Source of the DNA: Acanthaster planci
Taxonomy: Eukaryota > Echinodermata > Asteroidea > Valvatida > Acanthasteridae
Reading direction: 5' to 3'
NCBI RefSeq assembly: GCF_001949145.1
Contig: NW_019091501.1
Coordinates: forward strand, 1-64,000
Length of the DNA: 64,000 bases
The notes under the pieces: generated by a model
Database searches by the model: none
What the model saw: the letters and a program-made list of their open reading frames with translations, nothing else
Told to the model about the DNA's origin: nothing
Program-made: the position numbers and the translations under genes
In this document: positions 21,613-35,162 of the stretch, piece after piece
Layout of the letters: each line of letters begins with the position of its first letter
Position numbering within the stretch: position 1 is the first letter of the stretch

Positions 21613-24029
21613 AGATCTTTAAAGTGACAGTACACAGTCCACTCTTGATAAATGTTAGGGGGCTGATTACATCTCTGCTGCACTATACAGATTGTCCCCC
21701 AGTATTGACTGCTGTCAGTGGCAATACCTTGCTCAGGTGTGGTAGGCCAGAATGCAATTTCCGCTCACCAGCATTGTCACTCTGTGACCAGCTAGGAAAG
21801 CCTGTGGGTGCAACAACACTTGCAATCGGGGGGGGGCATGTCTTGGCATCCCAGTGCTCTTAATGTGCACCTGCCCGAGCGCTCGAGATAGATAACATTA
21901 CATTCAACTGATCACTTATCCTCGCCTTGAAGTCTACATGTATTATATCGGTGATTTCTTACCTACCGAGAGGCCCCTTTGACTTCAAAACTGTCTTCAC
22001 CATGGCAACGGACGTCCTTATGCCCTACTCTTACAGGATTACGTTACCAAATAAAACTGAATTTTCTTAAGATATACGTTTCTTTCTGATTGCATCTTTT
22101 TAAGGTCATGCTTGAGAAATGCACTGGTGCCAATCGTCCCCTTACGTCATTTCTTGGAACTTCTTATGATCCAGTTACAGTACGGCAATCCAAAACCAAG
22201 TGACTTTGTAATTTCATGCTAGTTCAAAGCCTTAAAATCTTTTATGCTGAAGTACGGTACAGATTATAAGCCACACCCCACCTTTCTAACTGCAAACACG
22301 TTTGAAATGCTTTCCCCCCTTCGTGAAAACCCCGCAATCGACGTGGAAACCTTATCAAACGCTACCAGAAAGGACCTAAAAGACACAACAGCGACTTTTC
22401 CCGCAGAGACTGTTCACTTTCTAAAAAGATACAACCATTCTTTCATTAGCAGGACAAGTATAGTCGCAAGAAAGCGGATGTCAGATGAAGTCAGTGAGAA
22501 ATAGCAAGGAAAGAAAAACACCTCAGGGGAAAATATCGAAACTCAAAAATGTGGAGTCCGGTATTTTAGCACTTCATATTTCTGCTGACGCAAAGCGCCG
22601 TGAAATCGGAGTGTGGCTACCTACCCACCAGTGTACGACGTTCCTTCCTTTCGGTCGCATGACATCCTACACGCGTCTGCAAACGGCACAGGGAACTGGC
22701 GCGAGTGTTAGGTGCTCAGCGCACGTTTTAAAAACATTTTCTAGCACGACTAGGTCGTACCTACCCAAAGCCAGTGCTGGTTTCACCTTATCTTCACACG
22801 CAACAATATTTCTCAGCCATCCACAAATTCCTTCACCCTCCTCATGAAATCATCCCATCATGCATTCTTATTTTGACATGCCCATCCATCGCTGCGGCAG
22901 CAGTCTCGCTCATTTGTTCGGCTACGGCACTGTTTATGGGGAAAAAACATCTGTTGTTTGGGAATATTTTGCTGTGTTTTCTTTGCCGTTTGCATGATTA
23001 ATACGTTTGCATTATGAACATAAAAATTTGACTGGTTGCTGACGCGTATTAAATATGAACCTCTAAATTTGCCTATCGCATGCAATTCACGTCAGAGGGA
23101 TTTACATTTATATAACAATATAAGCTGGCAGTTGTCTTCCGCAGCACACATTGCAACGAAAATAAACACCACTGAAGACATTATGGTAGCCCAAAAGAAT
23201 CGTCAGTCGTTACGCAGACATCCCTGTGCCTTAAATCTGATCAGAGGACATTTTTGAGTTAGCTCTGAGTTCATAGAGGGAAGTAATACGAAACTACGCA
23301 TGTTCACCAAGGCATTTTTATCAATCGGTTGTTTCGATTGTATGACCAAAGAAGAACTTTAAAATGTGGTGGTGTATCATCTTCCGAGTCGGGTGTCAAG
23401 CATGGTGGGGCAGATTCGGAAGAAATGAGCGTTAGTGGAGGGGAGCGATCCATCAAGGGTCCGTCGTCTTAAGGCTGATTGCACAGAGATTTTGAAGGGG
23501 ATGCCAAAGATTATGAATTATGATTTATACATACTTCAGACAGTTTCCCTATTAAAAGATGTGCGTAATGCCCGCTGAGAAGTGGTAATGCCCGGTACGT
23601 AAATCAAGACCTGGCACCTGGGTACAGGACCGTTTAATCTATTGTGATAGGTCAAGAGTCTGTGTGCACGCATCTCGCCATGCGCGCGCAAATTGGACAA
23701 TTTGCAGAAAGAATATTCCATAAACTGGACGGGGGAGTTCGAGATAATGGAAGTAGAATTCTAGAACAAAATCGCTAGAAATCCATCATATATTGACTTC
23801 TTTTGACTCTCTGACTAAAAAAGTACTTATGAAGGGAATAAATATGTGCTTGACGCATAACTATGTGCCTCAGCATGAATGCGTGCTGAGGAAACTAAAC
23901 GCTGATAATGCCCTCTCCTGTAGCTCGGGCATTAGTCGCGTCCATTCTCCTGAGCCAGTCTTAAACGCACGTTTAAGACCAGCCATTTATTCCTTAATAA
24001 CATATCACTAATGTCAATGCTATTAATAA
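21613..24029. other. intergenic, no gene recognised
   Basis: Several open frames of 60-120 codons occur by chance without splice context or recognisable motifs. A run of nine G is near 21829-21837. A 22-nt near-perfect palindrome (GTCTTAAACG, CA, CGTTTAAGAC) lies at 23958-23979. Confidence 0.4.
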
Positions 24030-24605
24030 GTTTGTTCCACCTTCACGAATTGGCCGAAATTCATATTCAATCATAGCCTATTGCTAATTTTGTCCAGACA
24101 GCTATAGGGAATGGATTGACCAGACCCATATGGTCATTGAAAGTCCCCCTCTGAATATCTTTAAATCGTTGTTCTGGTCTCATCTTATCTTGCAACTTTT
24201 TATTCTTTTGTTTTAATCTCATCTTACTAACATTTAATGCATATTATTACTGTTTCGATTTTGGTGTTTGCATTCAGTATTAATTTTTATCTGTTAACTT
24301 TTTAGTAATTTTATTCCCTTTTTTATTGTCTTTAATTTTACTGTTTTTAATGGTTTTACCGTTTCATTGGTCTATGTTTTAGTCCATTTTTGTTTAAATG
24401 TAACCGTGCCCCTTTTTTTCCTTGGATGCAACAACATTTTTGTCTTGGTTTGCATAGTTTAATTTCCTTTAGCTTTTAGTACACGCACAGTGTTTCATAT
24501 GTTATTTTTAATTTTTTATCATTTTATCTGGGGAATGATTTTAGAAGGACTTTGATGTCTTGTTTCACGACCCTTGACGTGGTCAAAAATTAATTATAAA
24601 CAAAC
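24030..24605 (+). mobile_element. probable LINE (non-LTR) 3' end relic
   Basis: At about 24105-24185 one frame reads REWIDQTHMVIESPPLNIFK, which resembles the W-N-x-LP ... LN-x-FK block that ends many LINE ORF2 proteins. A 400-bp T-rich tract follows, then GACCCTTGACGTGGTC (a small hairpin) and an A-rich tail AATTATAAACAAACAAATA ending near 24609. This order of ORF2 end, 3' UTR hairpin and simple tail is typical of truncated LINE insertions. The reverse transcriptase itself is absent. Confidence 0.45.
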
Positions 24606-27600
24606 AAATAGACTCTGACAGCAGATCAATCGATGGTTACTACGTTGCTTAATTAAAAAGCAAACTAAAAATTAAAACAATGCTCGATGGAAAAGAATGC
24701 ATTTTCATCAACATCGACATTCTGCTATTTTCTTCCTTCTTATCTCCGTTGGGGTGGTACTTGGTAAGGGTCCATCGGTTCTAATCATTTTCAGGTTGGT
24801 GAGATGAGGACACTACTATGCTTGTTTAGGATTCATATCTAAATAAAGAACACGCAAGGACTCTGTTTGCAATATATGTAAATGCAAGCTTGAAACTGAA
24901 AGAATACAAGGCGTGCTTATACGTAACATGGTATACAAGTTTTTTAAGCTTTCTTTGGGGTTTCTAAATAACAAGATGATAAACGTCAACATGTTTCCCC
25001 TATTGCAGACTTAGGGGAATTGTAAAGGCTGTCAATGCGTTCATTTATATTTTAATCTCCCAAGAAATGTGATTTTGTTTCTTTCCGCAAGGTATGGCGA
25101 GTGTTTTAATGACAACGAATTCGTGTACTTTTGCCCTTCCTCAGGGCAAGAGCCTTTCCTGGCAAGAGCTGAATTGCCGTCTGTAAGTTAGTTCTGACGT
25201 CAAGCGGATGCTTATTGTCTTGCACCAATCGTCCTGCGAAAAGCGCTCTCTCCTGTATGTGCAGGCATACAATTTCTGCTTGTCTCCCGAGAGAGAACAC
25301 CGGGGAACTTTTCTTCTCGGAAAAGAATTACGACAATCAAAAGACTATTCTAAGGAGTTTGCTTGAGTCTGTACTTTCTGGGGTACAATTCATAAATGCA
25401 TGCGTAAGCTGGTGTTACAATTACTGATGTTGGAAACACAAAACTAATAACTTTTTCACTTCTTTCCACTTTTGGGAGACATGTGTCTAGTGCGGCATTG
25501 GCGCACAACTCTTAACCTGGAGAGGGCGCTTTGTTGAAACGATTTCCCTTGGAGCCAACCACAGACATCTAAACACATAGACGAGCAACTATTAAGAAAG
25601 TGTCTCGTGAATGGCATTTTGTAACGATTATTATACCCAAGTCAACTTTAGGACAATGACGTCATGCTAAAGTCATTTAGCTCGGGGTCAGGTGCCACTT
25701 TCCGCTTCTCTTCGTTACCCCCACAACTCAGCGATACATTAAAAGCCGACCAATTCATTTCTGTTTTGCACAACTTATTGTGCCATCACGTTATCCACTC
25801 CGTTCAACAATGCCCCATTCGAGTGACGTGCTCACCCAGCTTGGAATTACGTGGAATTATCCACTGTCATTTTGTGGAAAACAGCAATGTCTGATGGATG
25901 ACATTGGCTTTGTCATACAAATCCTGAATAGATATCAAAAAAGGTTAAAGTTGTTTCTTCATATTACACTCTCACACGGTGACTTTGCTGTCCCCATTAT
26001 TTGTTCGTGAAAAAAAATGTTGATTTTGTTTTTAATTTTTACCGTGTAATGAAGACTGGATACATAAGTTCTCACATTGTGGTCATGATGGATGCACTGA
26101 TTGAAATAAAACTTTAATCTCGTTCAATTTCCATTGGTATTTATCATGTTGTAAAAAAGACTGCGCTTAGGCTATTTACAATAGATTCGGTTTCGAAAAG
26201 TTAAATAAAACAGTAGATTCTGCTGCTTAAGGGATGTTTATGAGCATGCCGTTATTTGGAGATTCCCTGTTTAAGTAAAGTCTTACAATACAAACTAAAT
26301 TTCCAGTTCTGCAACACTACTTGTCTTCTCTATTTACATTCAGAGAAAAGATCATCACCTTTATTGAACATAAAATGCATTAGCATTCCATCTGACTAAT
26401 CAAATGGCGTTTCCTGAGTTTCAAGAATGGTCGTTCACGCAAACGCAAAGGCATTAAACTACCACGTTTTTCTATGTTGCGTGGATCGGATTCTATTGAA
26501 TGGAGAGTGGACACGGGGAAGGCTTTTCTTCAACTGCAGTGCTAATGGCCACCATAATTAGGCGTACATAAAGCCACGGAGTGTTTGAATGTATGTATAT
26601 TTCAAAAATATCCCCCGACTGTTTTCAGAATGGTAACTGTTCCAGATGGACATTGCCAGGAGCAGGAAAAACCCCGAGGACTACACTTCCAGGTTTGCAT
26701 TCACTCATACAGAGAGCAGAACGGTTTTCAGGAGATACACTGTATTGAATGAGCTTTAGGACTGCAAGATTACAGAAGAACATCTTGTTTTCCCTCGATC
26801 TACTTAGAGTCTAGTCCTGCGAGAGTGTCCCGTACAGTTAATGTTACATTGGAAAGATAGAGTGCAGCAATATGAAAATTTAGCAGACTTGGAATGTTAT
26901 CTACTCCCCGACCGTCTACATCTTCAGTGCAGTTTCATAATGGACTCTTCACATTTTCAGAAAGTCCGAAACTTAGAGCCAAAATATTTTTGTGCGAACA
27001 CAACACTGAGGGACTCCAATTTTGAGGCCAGCAAATCTTGCGGCCTTGCATCTTGCTCTTGAGAATTTCTTGGGTTCAAAGTAACTGGCTTTGTATCACC
27101 AATAAAATAAAGCAGGGACACATGGAGACCTCAAGTGAAAGACCTTTTCTATTTTACTGTACCTGTTTTCACGTTTCTCCTCTTTTCAGTGCAATAAAAT
27201 CCACGTTGGTTGTCGGGAAGTCAAAAAATTCCTCAAAATTCACCTTAATTATTTCTCGGCACTAAAAAGTAGGGGAATAATTCAACATCCCACACAGCCC
27301 TGCTTAAAAAGTGGAAGGGGGGTATATACATCCCTTTTACCGGGATTTATAAACGAGCATGAAAATTTACTGTGCAAAAAAACTAACCTCTTTCGAGCAA
27401 AATGAAAAAATGTACTGCACAGGAAGAATTTTTTTGTGAGTGTAATTCATTTCACAGAGTACAGAACTTGTCTTTGTATTGTGCTTGCTTCTTGTGTCAC
27501 TTTTTTCCAAAGTAATGAAGGGACAAATGCACCTGAGTGCAAAATGTCCACAAACCCATTACGAATGCCAAAAGAAGGAGTGACAAACACCGTGTAGTTT

Positions 27601-30481
27601 AATTGTGGGAAAAATCTGGGGCAGTGTTAACTTTGTAACAGGCTATGTTTCTTTCGTTGAATGCAGCCTTTATTAAAAATTATACAGCATTTAGGGCAGA
27701 ACACTATCAGTTTTCTGAGGGCACAAACTTCAAATCTGTACATCTGTACGTATTCCCTAAAATTTAAGTCTCTTGTGATGTAATTATGGAATTGGGTTTG
27801 CGGTTGCAAAATATATATCAGCTTTCGGTGGAAAACACATCTAATTTCTTCCACTACTTGGCTAATGAATAGACAGCTGAAGATAAAGCTAAGACAAACA
27901 CTGGGAAAAAATAAGAACAAAAAGATCAGAAAACGACAGTCATCAGTCCAATCAGCAAAATGTTCTTATTGACGTCTGTTGCTCTAATCCAAACAGACAG
28001 TGAAGTTCATTCCAAATGTGTTCACAGTAAATGTTCACGTGAACAAAACAAGCTGGGACGACGTACTAAGTAATCCTGCAAAATCCAGCTTGATTTCTAC
28101 TTGACCCAGCGCTGAGGCCATTGAACGTGACAACAAGGCGATGCTGAAAATCATCGTGCACGAATAAACAGACATCAGAACTGAGTACCAGAAACTCGAA
28201 TCTCCTAAAAGCACTCACTCCTTTTAGACACCGCGTCACAGATACTTGCGAAATCGCATTTTGTGGTCAAATGACTACATTTTTCACTGGCAAAAAGCTC
28301 AAGCTTCTCCATTCTACACCGCATGTACGTGTATCACTTGAAATACAAAATACAGGAAATGCAGGAAAGACGCTCAGGTGAGAAAAACACAGGCCTGACG
28401 TCACTGTGACATGAAACACTTGCCGCGCCCGAATCCAAGGCTGATTGAGGGGCTGATGCCACAGCTTGTTGGGGATTCAAGCTAAAGCGCCACAACACAA
28501 CATGCGGTGTCTCTGACGCCAAAAAGAGGGTTCGACTCAACCCACAAAGAGACGGCTGGGGACGGGAACAATAAACAAGATGCTGAAATGGAAACCGAAA
28601 AAGGGTAGAGAAGAGAGTCAGTCAAGTGGCTCGGATTCCGCCGCCATAATTGCGCAGGAAACGCAAGTGCTTATCATTTTTACTGAAAAAAGACAACTTG
28701 CGCCAATAGGCCGCAACTGTTTGAAGCGCAAAATAATGTGTACAAAATATCACGCCTTCTACACATCAGCATGGAGTCGTTTCCCTCCGGGACGCCTACC
28801 ATAAGTCTTAATTACGTCTATGATCAAGGAGGAGTTTGCGAACAATTAAGGCCATATAGGCCTTCAGATGCCTTGTTGTTTTTGTCACAGTGTTAAAAAT
28901 GGAGATACGACGATATGGGCCTTATAACGCTTTGGTAGCGCAGCGTATCGTAATCATCGCTCTTCTATCCCAGGGCTCCGGAGACAGAGATACGTTTATC
29001 TGTAGAGGTGTCCAGATCTACTGAGTCCACCGTTGCTGTCTTCTGTAAGACAGGGGCTAATGCGAACAGAAATGAAGCTTTGGTACCACCTCTTATCCAC
29101 CAACATTCATTATTATACTGTTCTATGAAATCTATTGATTTCAACGGTTGGCCTACAAAAACTGACTTCCCAGCATACAAATAAAACACCACCAACCATT
29201 GTTAGTTTATAAATAACCCACTGACTCGTGTATTCGTTGGAATATAATTTCCTCTGCACCCCGCCCCCCCAAAAAGAAAAATCCCTGTAATTTCGAATTA
29301 AAATAGGCTGGCTGACCCACAGTCGCTGACTTTTTTCTTCAAGGAATGGCATGCCTCCGAAACATGACACTCACTAATGAAGACAATGGCCCACTTCGAG
29401 GCCAATTTGACGCTGCAGAAGAAAATCTACAATCCTAGAGTTTTCATTAATCTAAACAACAACAGGTACCCTGCAATTCAGGGTTTCTGGTGTTTTTGTG
29501 TGTGGAGTTGAGCTATAAAGAAATATTGCAAATGGTTTATTGAAGTGCAGATCCATTGCGGTTGGTATCTTTGAGTCAAGTGTCTCAAGCTAAGTCAGTC
29601 GGCACGGACCATCTCAGTGTATCTAGCTCCGAGCCACAACCACTTACCCTGATTTTGCTCAGTGTGTTCTTGAAAAAGGTCTATTCCGTTGGGGCTGGTG
29701 TGCGTCGTGAAATTCCAATTTATGCAGCCATTTAGATAGAAACTGACACAAAAACCGACAGCACATATTAAAAAACGTGTTACTTGCAGCTTTCAAATCA
29801 ACAACAGCTGACAAGGCTAATTATCTGCTGTTTTTATTTGGCAAGCGTCATTTGCCTAGCAGTTACAACTTAAGAAACCCAAACTAATCGGTTCCTGGCT
29901 GCTTCACTTTCAAAACATTTGAGAGACAGACACTTCAAGGTGTTTACTAGTTTGGTCAATTTTCAGAATGGCATTATACTTTAGCATTACTGCATGACTG
30001 CTAAAGACGAAAAAATAATGAGAAAATCAGGCATCTGGATTTGCTGTGTGCACAGCATGGAAAGCGACACGAAACCTCCAATTAAGTAATCGATCTTCTC
30101 TAGTCTTAGCTGTGGCACTCAATCAACACGCAAACAATACACTTCCTTCTGTATCAGTCGCCTAACGGCGGACACTGAGGCAATGACGCTGTGACGGTGC
30201 GAGAAATCTGAAAATGTATCATAGGTGCTTAATATGAAGGATAAATAACGCACGGAGGTGGACACAGTGTGGGATAAAACGAATACGTTAGAATTGGCTT
30301 TACGATCCGTTGGCAAGAGTGAGTGGCATTTAAGCACCCACTTTCCTATCTCCCATATTATTTTCATTTCAGTATCGGGATATTTAATATACCATTTCCA
30401 AAATTTTAACACGATTTGAACTTACATAAAAAAGAGTCAGATTCTTTTCCTGAATTGAATAACAACCTGAGGACTCTTAAA
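24606..30481. other. long intergenic tract with no recognised gene
   Basis: AT-rich sequence read on both strands. I found no exon with credible splice borders and recognisable content. Small notes are a perfect CRE octamer TGACGTCA at 28396-28403 inside a GC-richer patch (28340-28500), and an AAGGCC/GGCCTT inverted pair near 28850. Confidence 0.4.
28396..28403. promoter_or_regulatory. CRE-like octamer TGACGTCA
   Basis: A perfect CREB/ATF consensus in a locally GC-richer stretch. No transcript is assigned nearby, so this is a motif match only. Confidence 0.2.
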
Positions 30482-30690
30482 TCATTTCGTTGAATTTCAT
30501 TCTTTCCATTTCCGTTTATTTCATTCAGTCTAGTTTCTGTTTCAGTTCCACGGTTGTTTTTATTTCGTTACACTTCTTATTTTATTTCCTTTATTTTCGT
30601 TTTTCTTTATGTTTGTTTCCCTTCCTGTCATTTCACGTTGTTTCATTTCTTCTCATTTCATTTCATGTGATTTTGTTCCCTGCCTGTAAC
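30482..30690 (+). repeat. degenerate TTTCATTTC pyrimidine tract
   Basis: About 210 bp built from variants of TTTCATTTC, TTTCTTT and TTTATTTC, strongly T-rich on this strand. The hydrophobic 117-codon frame through it is a by-product of the composition. Confidence 0.7.
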
Positions 30691-32287
30691 TTGAACCCAG
30701 ATTCCAGTGAATCTGGTTGCTTTTTTGTCTTTTGCGGACACCAGTATTTCCATATCACTATCAGTAGCCATTATTCTGTACACATTGTCTTGCGTATTAC
30801 AATCAACCACTCTGTTCACAGATTCTCAATTTCAAATATTTAACCACATCTCCCTATGTTAAAAATGTCCCAAAGTCTGACGGCAAATTTTTTCAAGAAT
30901 TGAAACAAATAACTTCATAATCACTACAAATTAATAAGTCGTTTTGAACTCGAGGAATTATGAAGATCTTGTGTTTCACTTAACTTTGGTTGATGAGAAA
31001 CCGTCCGAAATCCGCTTATAAACCTTACTGACAGAAATACAAATTGAGTTACAACTTTTAATTTGAGACCCAGAGATAACACAACAGAATCTTCGTATGC
31101 GAATATCATTACTACAGTCTCCTGAGGTCGTCTATCGACAAATCACCATGTGTTCAAGTTCCTTGATGCAATCTAGTGCCCTTTCCCGACGGATTCTTAT
31201 CGGACTGAGTATCACAAAAACGTTCCTATCCGCACGGTGCTTCTCTTTAATAATTCAACCCGCGCCGTCACTTAAGGTCCACAAATATTTGACGAGCCAT
31301 CTGCAGCTCGTTCCCCACCCACAGACCATGTTTTCATAACTCTGTATGACAGGAATCAATTTGTCAGATAACGAGCATTTTGGTGTAGGAAAAAAATCCG
31401 GTGGTACATACTGCACAAACCAAGCTGTGACTTGTTTTCCCGATATGGCTGAGCTCTGCTGTTTATGCACGCTGTTTATAACATGCTTTGACTAGACAAG
31501 GAAAAACACTGGGGGAAAACAAAGAAAGACCACAGAAAGGTAGAGAGACCGCGGTTTTCGATTTTGAAAACAAAAGAAAATTGGCAGTTTGAGGAGGTGA
31601 TGGGGGTAATCAGACTGAAGCTCGTCGACATAATTATTTGTCACACTGCAAACTTTGCGAATAAACCACTCAGTAGCCTACTAAGTGTCAGTTATAGGAT
31701 AAAAATTATTTTATTTCATGCACACAAATTTAGCTCGTATTAAAACCTCTATCCTTTGTTCCGTCCAAAAAGGGCGAGAATATGAACTTTAATGCCATCA
31801 ACTGATTGTTAAATGCAAACCACTTGACTGTCGGTTCTTTCAAATATCCATGCCACAAGCAATAGGTGGGAAAACAACAAAATCAGAACAGACATATGAA
31901 TAACCGATATATATTGAGTTCAGCTGAGAGAAAATGAAGTCAGAATTAGGTTTTCTGCAAAAGGGCCGCTGGACTCCTCCCTTTGAGATTAAAAAGGACA
32001 TATTTACGCTAGACATTCGAGGTTCAAAAATGAACTGAATGCTCTCTCTCTCTGTGGCAGACTGAGCTTAGGGTAACGGGGACTTCCTACAGGCACCAAC
32101 ACCTGCTTAGCGATAAATGAAAGCAATAACAATAATTTTCCTGGTCGCTCTTTTCATACCCTTTCCCACAGAACTAACGAAAGAATTAGGTGATTTCGAT
32201 GGACGCACTCTACTGATGTTTTAGCAAATGGTATATTAGGTCTGTTGCATCAAATAATAATGATCAATCAATGATCAATGATATCCA
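30691..32287. other. intergenic, no feature recognised
   Basis: No coding exon, RNA gene or repeat family that I can support. A short CTCTCTCTCTCTC run lies near 32042. Confidence 0.4.
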
Positions 32288-32294
32288 TTATGAC

Positions 32295-32672
32295 ATAGAT
32301 TGCTTATAAAAATAACCAATATCCATGTAAAACTTAAGCTGAGAATTCTTCTCATCATGATGGCCATTATGAAGCAGAACAGGTACCAATGTTCATGTGA
32401 AACCTACGGTGAGAAGANNNNNNNNNNNNNNNNNNNNNNNNNNNNNNNNNNNNNNNNNNNNNNNNNNNNNNNNNNNNNNNNNNNNNNNNNNNNNNNNNNN
32501 NNNNNNNNNNNNNNNNNNNNNNNNNNNNNNNNNNNNNNNNNNCGGTACCTACGCTGAAAATATTATCATTCTTCTGATCATGATGGCTATTATGAGGCAG
32601 AGCATGCACCAATGTTCATGTGAAACCTACGCCAAAAATATCATTCTTCTGATCATGATGGCCATTATTCCT
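32295..32672 (+). repeat. 70-75-bp minisatellite interrupted by an assembly gap
   Basis: Units contain ACCAATGTTCATGTGAAACC, then TTCTTCTGATCATGATGGCC, then ATTATGAGGCAGA. Start points are 32315, 32385 and 32608, with a period near 70 before the gap and 75 after it. The 125 N at 32418-32542 fall inside the array, so the true copy number is unknown. Confidence 0.8.
32418..32542. other. assembly gap (125 N)
   Basis: Undetermined bases within a minisatellite, where short-read assemblers often fail. Confidence 0.99.
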
Positions 32673-32849
32673 TAATAAGCAATGAGGCAAAGGGATTTGA
32701 AGTTGTATAACGCCTATTCGTTCGAAGGAAAATTCAAGTTAATTGTCGAAAGTGAAATTCAAGCCTAGTTATGGGAGTAATTTTCGGGAAAACGCATTAC
32801 TGGCAAGTAAGCCTACACCGTAAAGGGCGCCGGTGTGAACTCATTAATT

Positions 32850-33310
32850 AATGTATCGGTTAACGGCACTTCGAACTATCAAAACGGGCTCTGTGCCTCG
32901 CTGCAAATGCACTGCCTTGGGAATGCGCGCCGCTGCCGCCCCCCTTCCGGTAAAGTCCGCGTGAAACAAAAACCCGTGCCTCCACCTAATTAACCTCCGC
33001 GATAGAGGCGCAGACGGGAGGTAATGACACTGAAATGGAATCGATCGGTCCCACACGATCTACCAGCACCGGGGTCGAGTTGCGGACAATTATAATTGTG
33101 GTCTCACCTGGGTTTCGATTATTCGCATTCTGTCTTCTCGCTTGTTTGGGACACTGTATCGATTCCCGGCCCACAAGAAACCGGCAACCTCCCCACTCAT
33201 TGTATCTGATTTCAAACAGCTTTTGGAGATAAGAGAACAACTTGCGTTCACGATTCCTGAAACATGAGCGAATATCATTGTTCACAAACACCAGGTATTT
33301 CTTTCCCATC
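32850..33310. other. higher-GC island, possible regulatory element
   Basis: This stretch is clearly richer in GC than its flanks and contains homeodomain-type cores (CTAATTAACC near 32985, a TTATAATT palindrome near 33089), a GC-rich block GCGCGCCGCTGCC near 32926, and ATCGAT sites. Open frames exist on both strands but none is recognisable. A conserved non-coding element or unannotated promoter is possible. Confidence 0.25.
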
Positions 33311-34023
33311 GTTTCTAAATTTCTGGAAAAAACTACCGAACATTAGATCTAAAATTCGAAGTCAGTCAGAATGCAAAATAAAGTTAAAAACATTGACAGG
33401 TTGACTAGAATGTCCTCATTTTGTTGGTGATCACAAACACAAGAAAAGCAGGACATCAAAATCCAAGTCAAGCCTTTATGAGTCTGTTGAGTTGCCTTGT
33501 TTTGACGTCAATCTCTTAAAACTTAGACGTGGCATGCATACGGCATATCGACGATTGGAAAGATTCTGATTGACGCTGAAGAGGAAAGTGTTCAATTGTA
33601 AAAGATGACTTTACATGCTACTCACATATTTTTTATAATATGCATTTAAAATATCTTTTTACTCGTGCACAAAGACATTCATACATGCCCATGATGTACC
33701 TATGCCAATTTTTCTACACATTTCCGGCAAACACATCCAAAGAAGGGTAGTTTTTATAGTAGGTAAAGAGTGAAACAGAAAGAAAAGTGTGCTGAGAAAC
33801 TGGGAATCTGATTCTGAATCTAATCTAATCCTTATCCTGAGATAGGTTGATTTACCTGGGAAAGGCAGCCAATTGTGCTGGCTACCGAGCACCTGAAAAA
33901 CGTTTGACGTTAATGAGAAGTTTCCAGAGTTATAAGCAGAAGTATTCGGCAAAAAGGCCCCCAAAACATGTTGCAACTACCTACGTATTACATGCACCAG
34001 CTACTTACCAAGACGGCCTGCCA
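33311..34023. other. intergenic, no feature recognised
   Basis: No exon or repeat that I can support. Confidence 0.4.
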
Positions 34024-34072
34024 AGTTCGAGCTGGACCAAGAGAGGGCGCAATTTTCTTAGCTATGGAGCAC
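34024..34072 (-). repeat. dispersed ~190-bp repeat, short copy 3
   Basis: Reverse-strand fragment with GAGCTGGACCAAGAGAGGGC then GCAATTTTCTTAGC, matching the ends of the copies at 10694-10885 and 46821-47014. Confidence 0.55.
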
Positions 34073-34806
34073 AGACATAAACGCACAGACCGCCAGTCTT
34101 GCGCGTATAACCGTGATTTTGAAACTGTTTTGGTTTTGTTTGCTGATTATTTAAAGTCAGAGGATGAAGTTCGGTAAAGTTTTTATACTTCTTCATTGGA
34201 ACTGGTTGAGGATTAATTTCCGATGAGATTTGCAATTTTTCTAATATACATGTAATCATGATGGAAGATAGGCACATAATTAGATAAACGTAGAATGCTA
34301 TTCGTGGACAAGTAAAGACGTCAGGAGAAACGATGTTACAATCGCAAGACATTACCACATCACCTCAAACAGGTGCAAACAAGTAATTCTTTACTCAACA
34401 CACATGCTCTGGTCGAAGAAAACACGAAACACGCTTTCTCGTAAACTTCACTGAGCAACTAATAAGTTGATCAGTACAGATACGCATATAACAATGCTAC
34501 ATTAGGGAGAGAACAGTTTAATACAATCTATGGGGAACTGAAGGGCGATAATAGCATCGTTTTAGTTGACTACAGAGTCTTTTAGGTTCGGTTATGGTAC
34601 CTTTCAATATGTAGGCATTCGTTCTTTCCGTATCCACATCTGTTAAACGTGTTTCACGTGTTGTACGATCTCAATGAACACTCCCCTCAATTTACGCAAC
34701 CGGACTGAGGCGCACATAGAAACAGTGCATATGGATAGGCGCTGTTTAACCTCCTGCAATATTATTTTCTGTTGCATCTCAGTTTCTACTGCATATTTCT
34801 ACACAT

Positions 34807-35162
34807 TTTCAAAGGGGACAAATGCAATGCATTTTTTTTACTTCAACCCTGGAAAATGTTCTTAAATTTTTTAAAGATTTTGCAGTCGTACATTCCCTGT
34901 TGTTGACTGTTGCATATAGCAATAAGCCAAGGAGCAATCTTTTCTCAGACATGTTTTCAATAAGCAAATTCCGGATTTTGTCAGAACAAATTTGAACAGA
35001 GAAACAACTAAACTGAAGAGCGTCTTCCCTGAAAGGCATCACAGCAACAGTGCCCTCTGTTGCCCAGAAAAAAGACAATAATTATTTTAAGTAGGCCTAC
35101 ACTTATAAGTTATTGACCAAAACGATGTCGAATGGTTTCAATACATTAAAGGAGAACATAAA
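34807..35162 (+). repeat. ~500-bp dispersed repeat, copy 1
   Basis: Starts TTCAAAGGGGACAAATGCAA and later carries GGAGCAATCTTTTCTCAGA, GTCTTCCCTGAAAG, GTGCCCTCTGTTGCCCAGAA and TTTCAATACATTAAAGGAGA. The same ordered landmarks are at 58337-58845 in this orientation and at 36483-36966 in reverse. No coding capacity is seen and the class is unknown. Confidence 0.65.

Noticed and set aside
22485-22847. 120-codon plus-strand frame
   Set aside because: No family resemblance and no exon borders.
28846-28862. CCATATAGG resembling a CArG box
   Set aside because: Only five A/T bases between CC and GG, where the consensus needs six.
28926-28985. tRNA-like GGTAGCGCAGCG text
   Set aside because: No B box and no cloverleaf pairing.
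30490-30843. 117-codon hydrophobic open frame on the plus strand
   Set aside because: It lies in a T-rich degenerate TTTCATTTC tract, and Phe/Ser/Leu content follows from composition.
32300-32675. Open frames crossing the N gap
   Set aside because: They include undetermined bases and repeat sequence.
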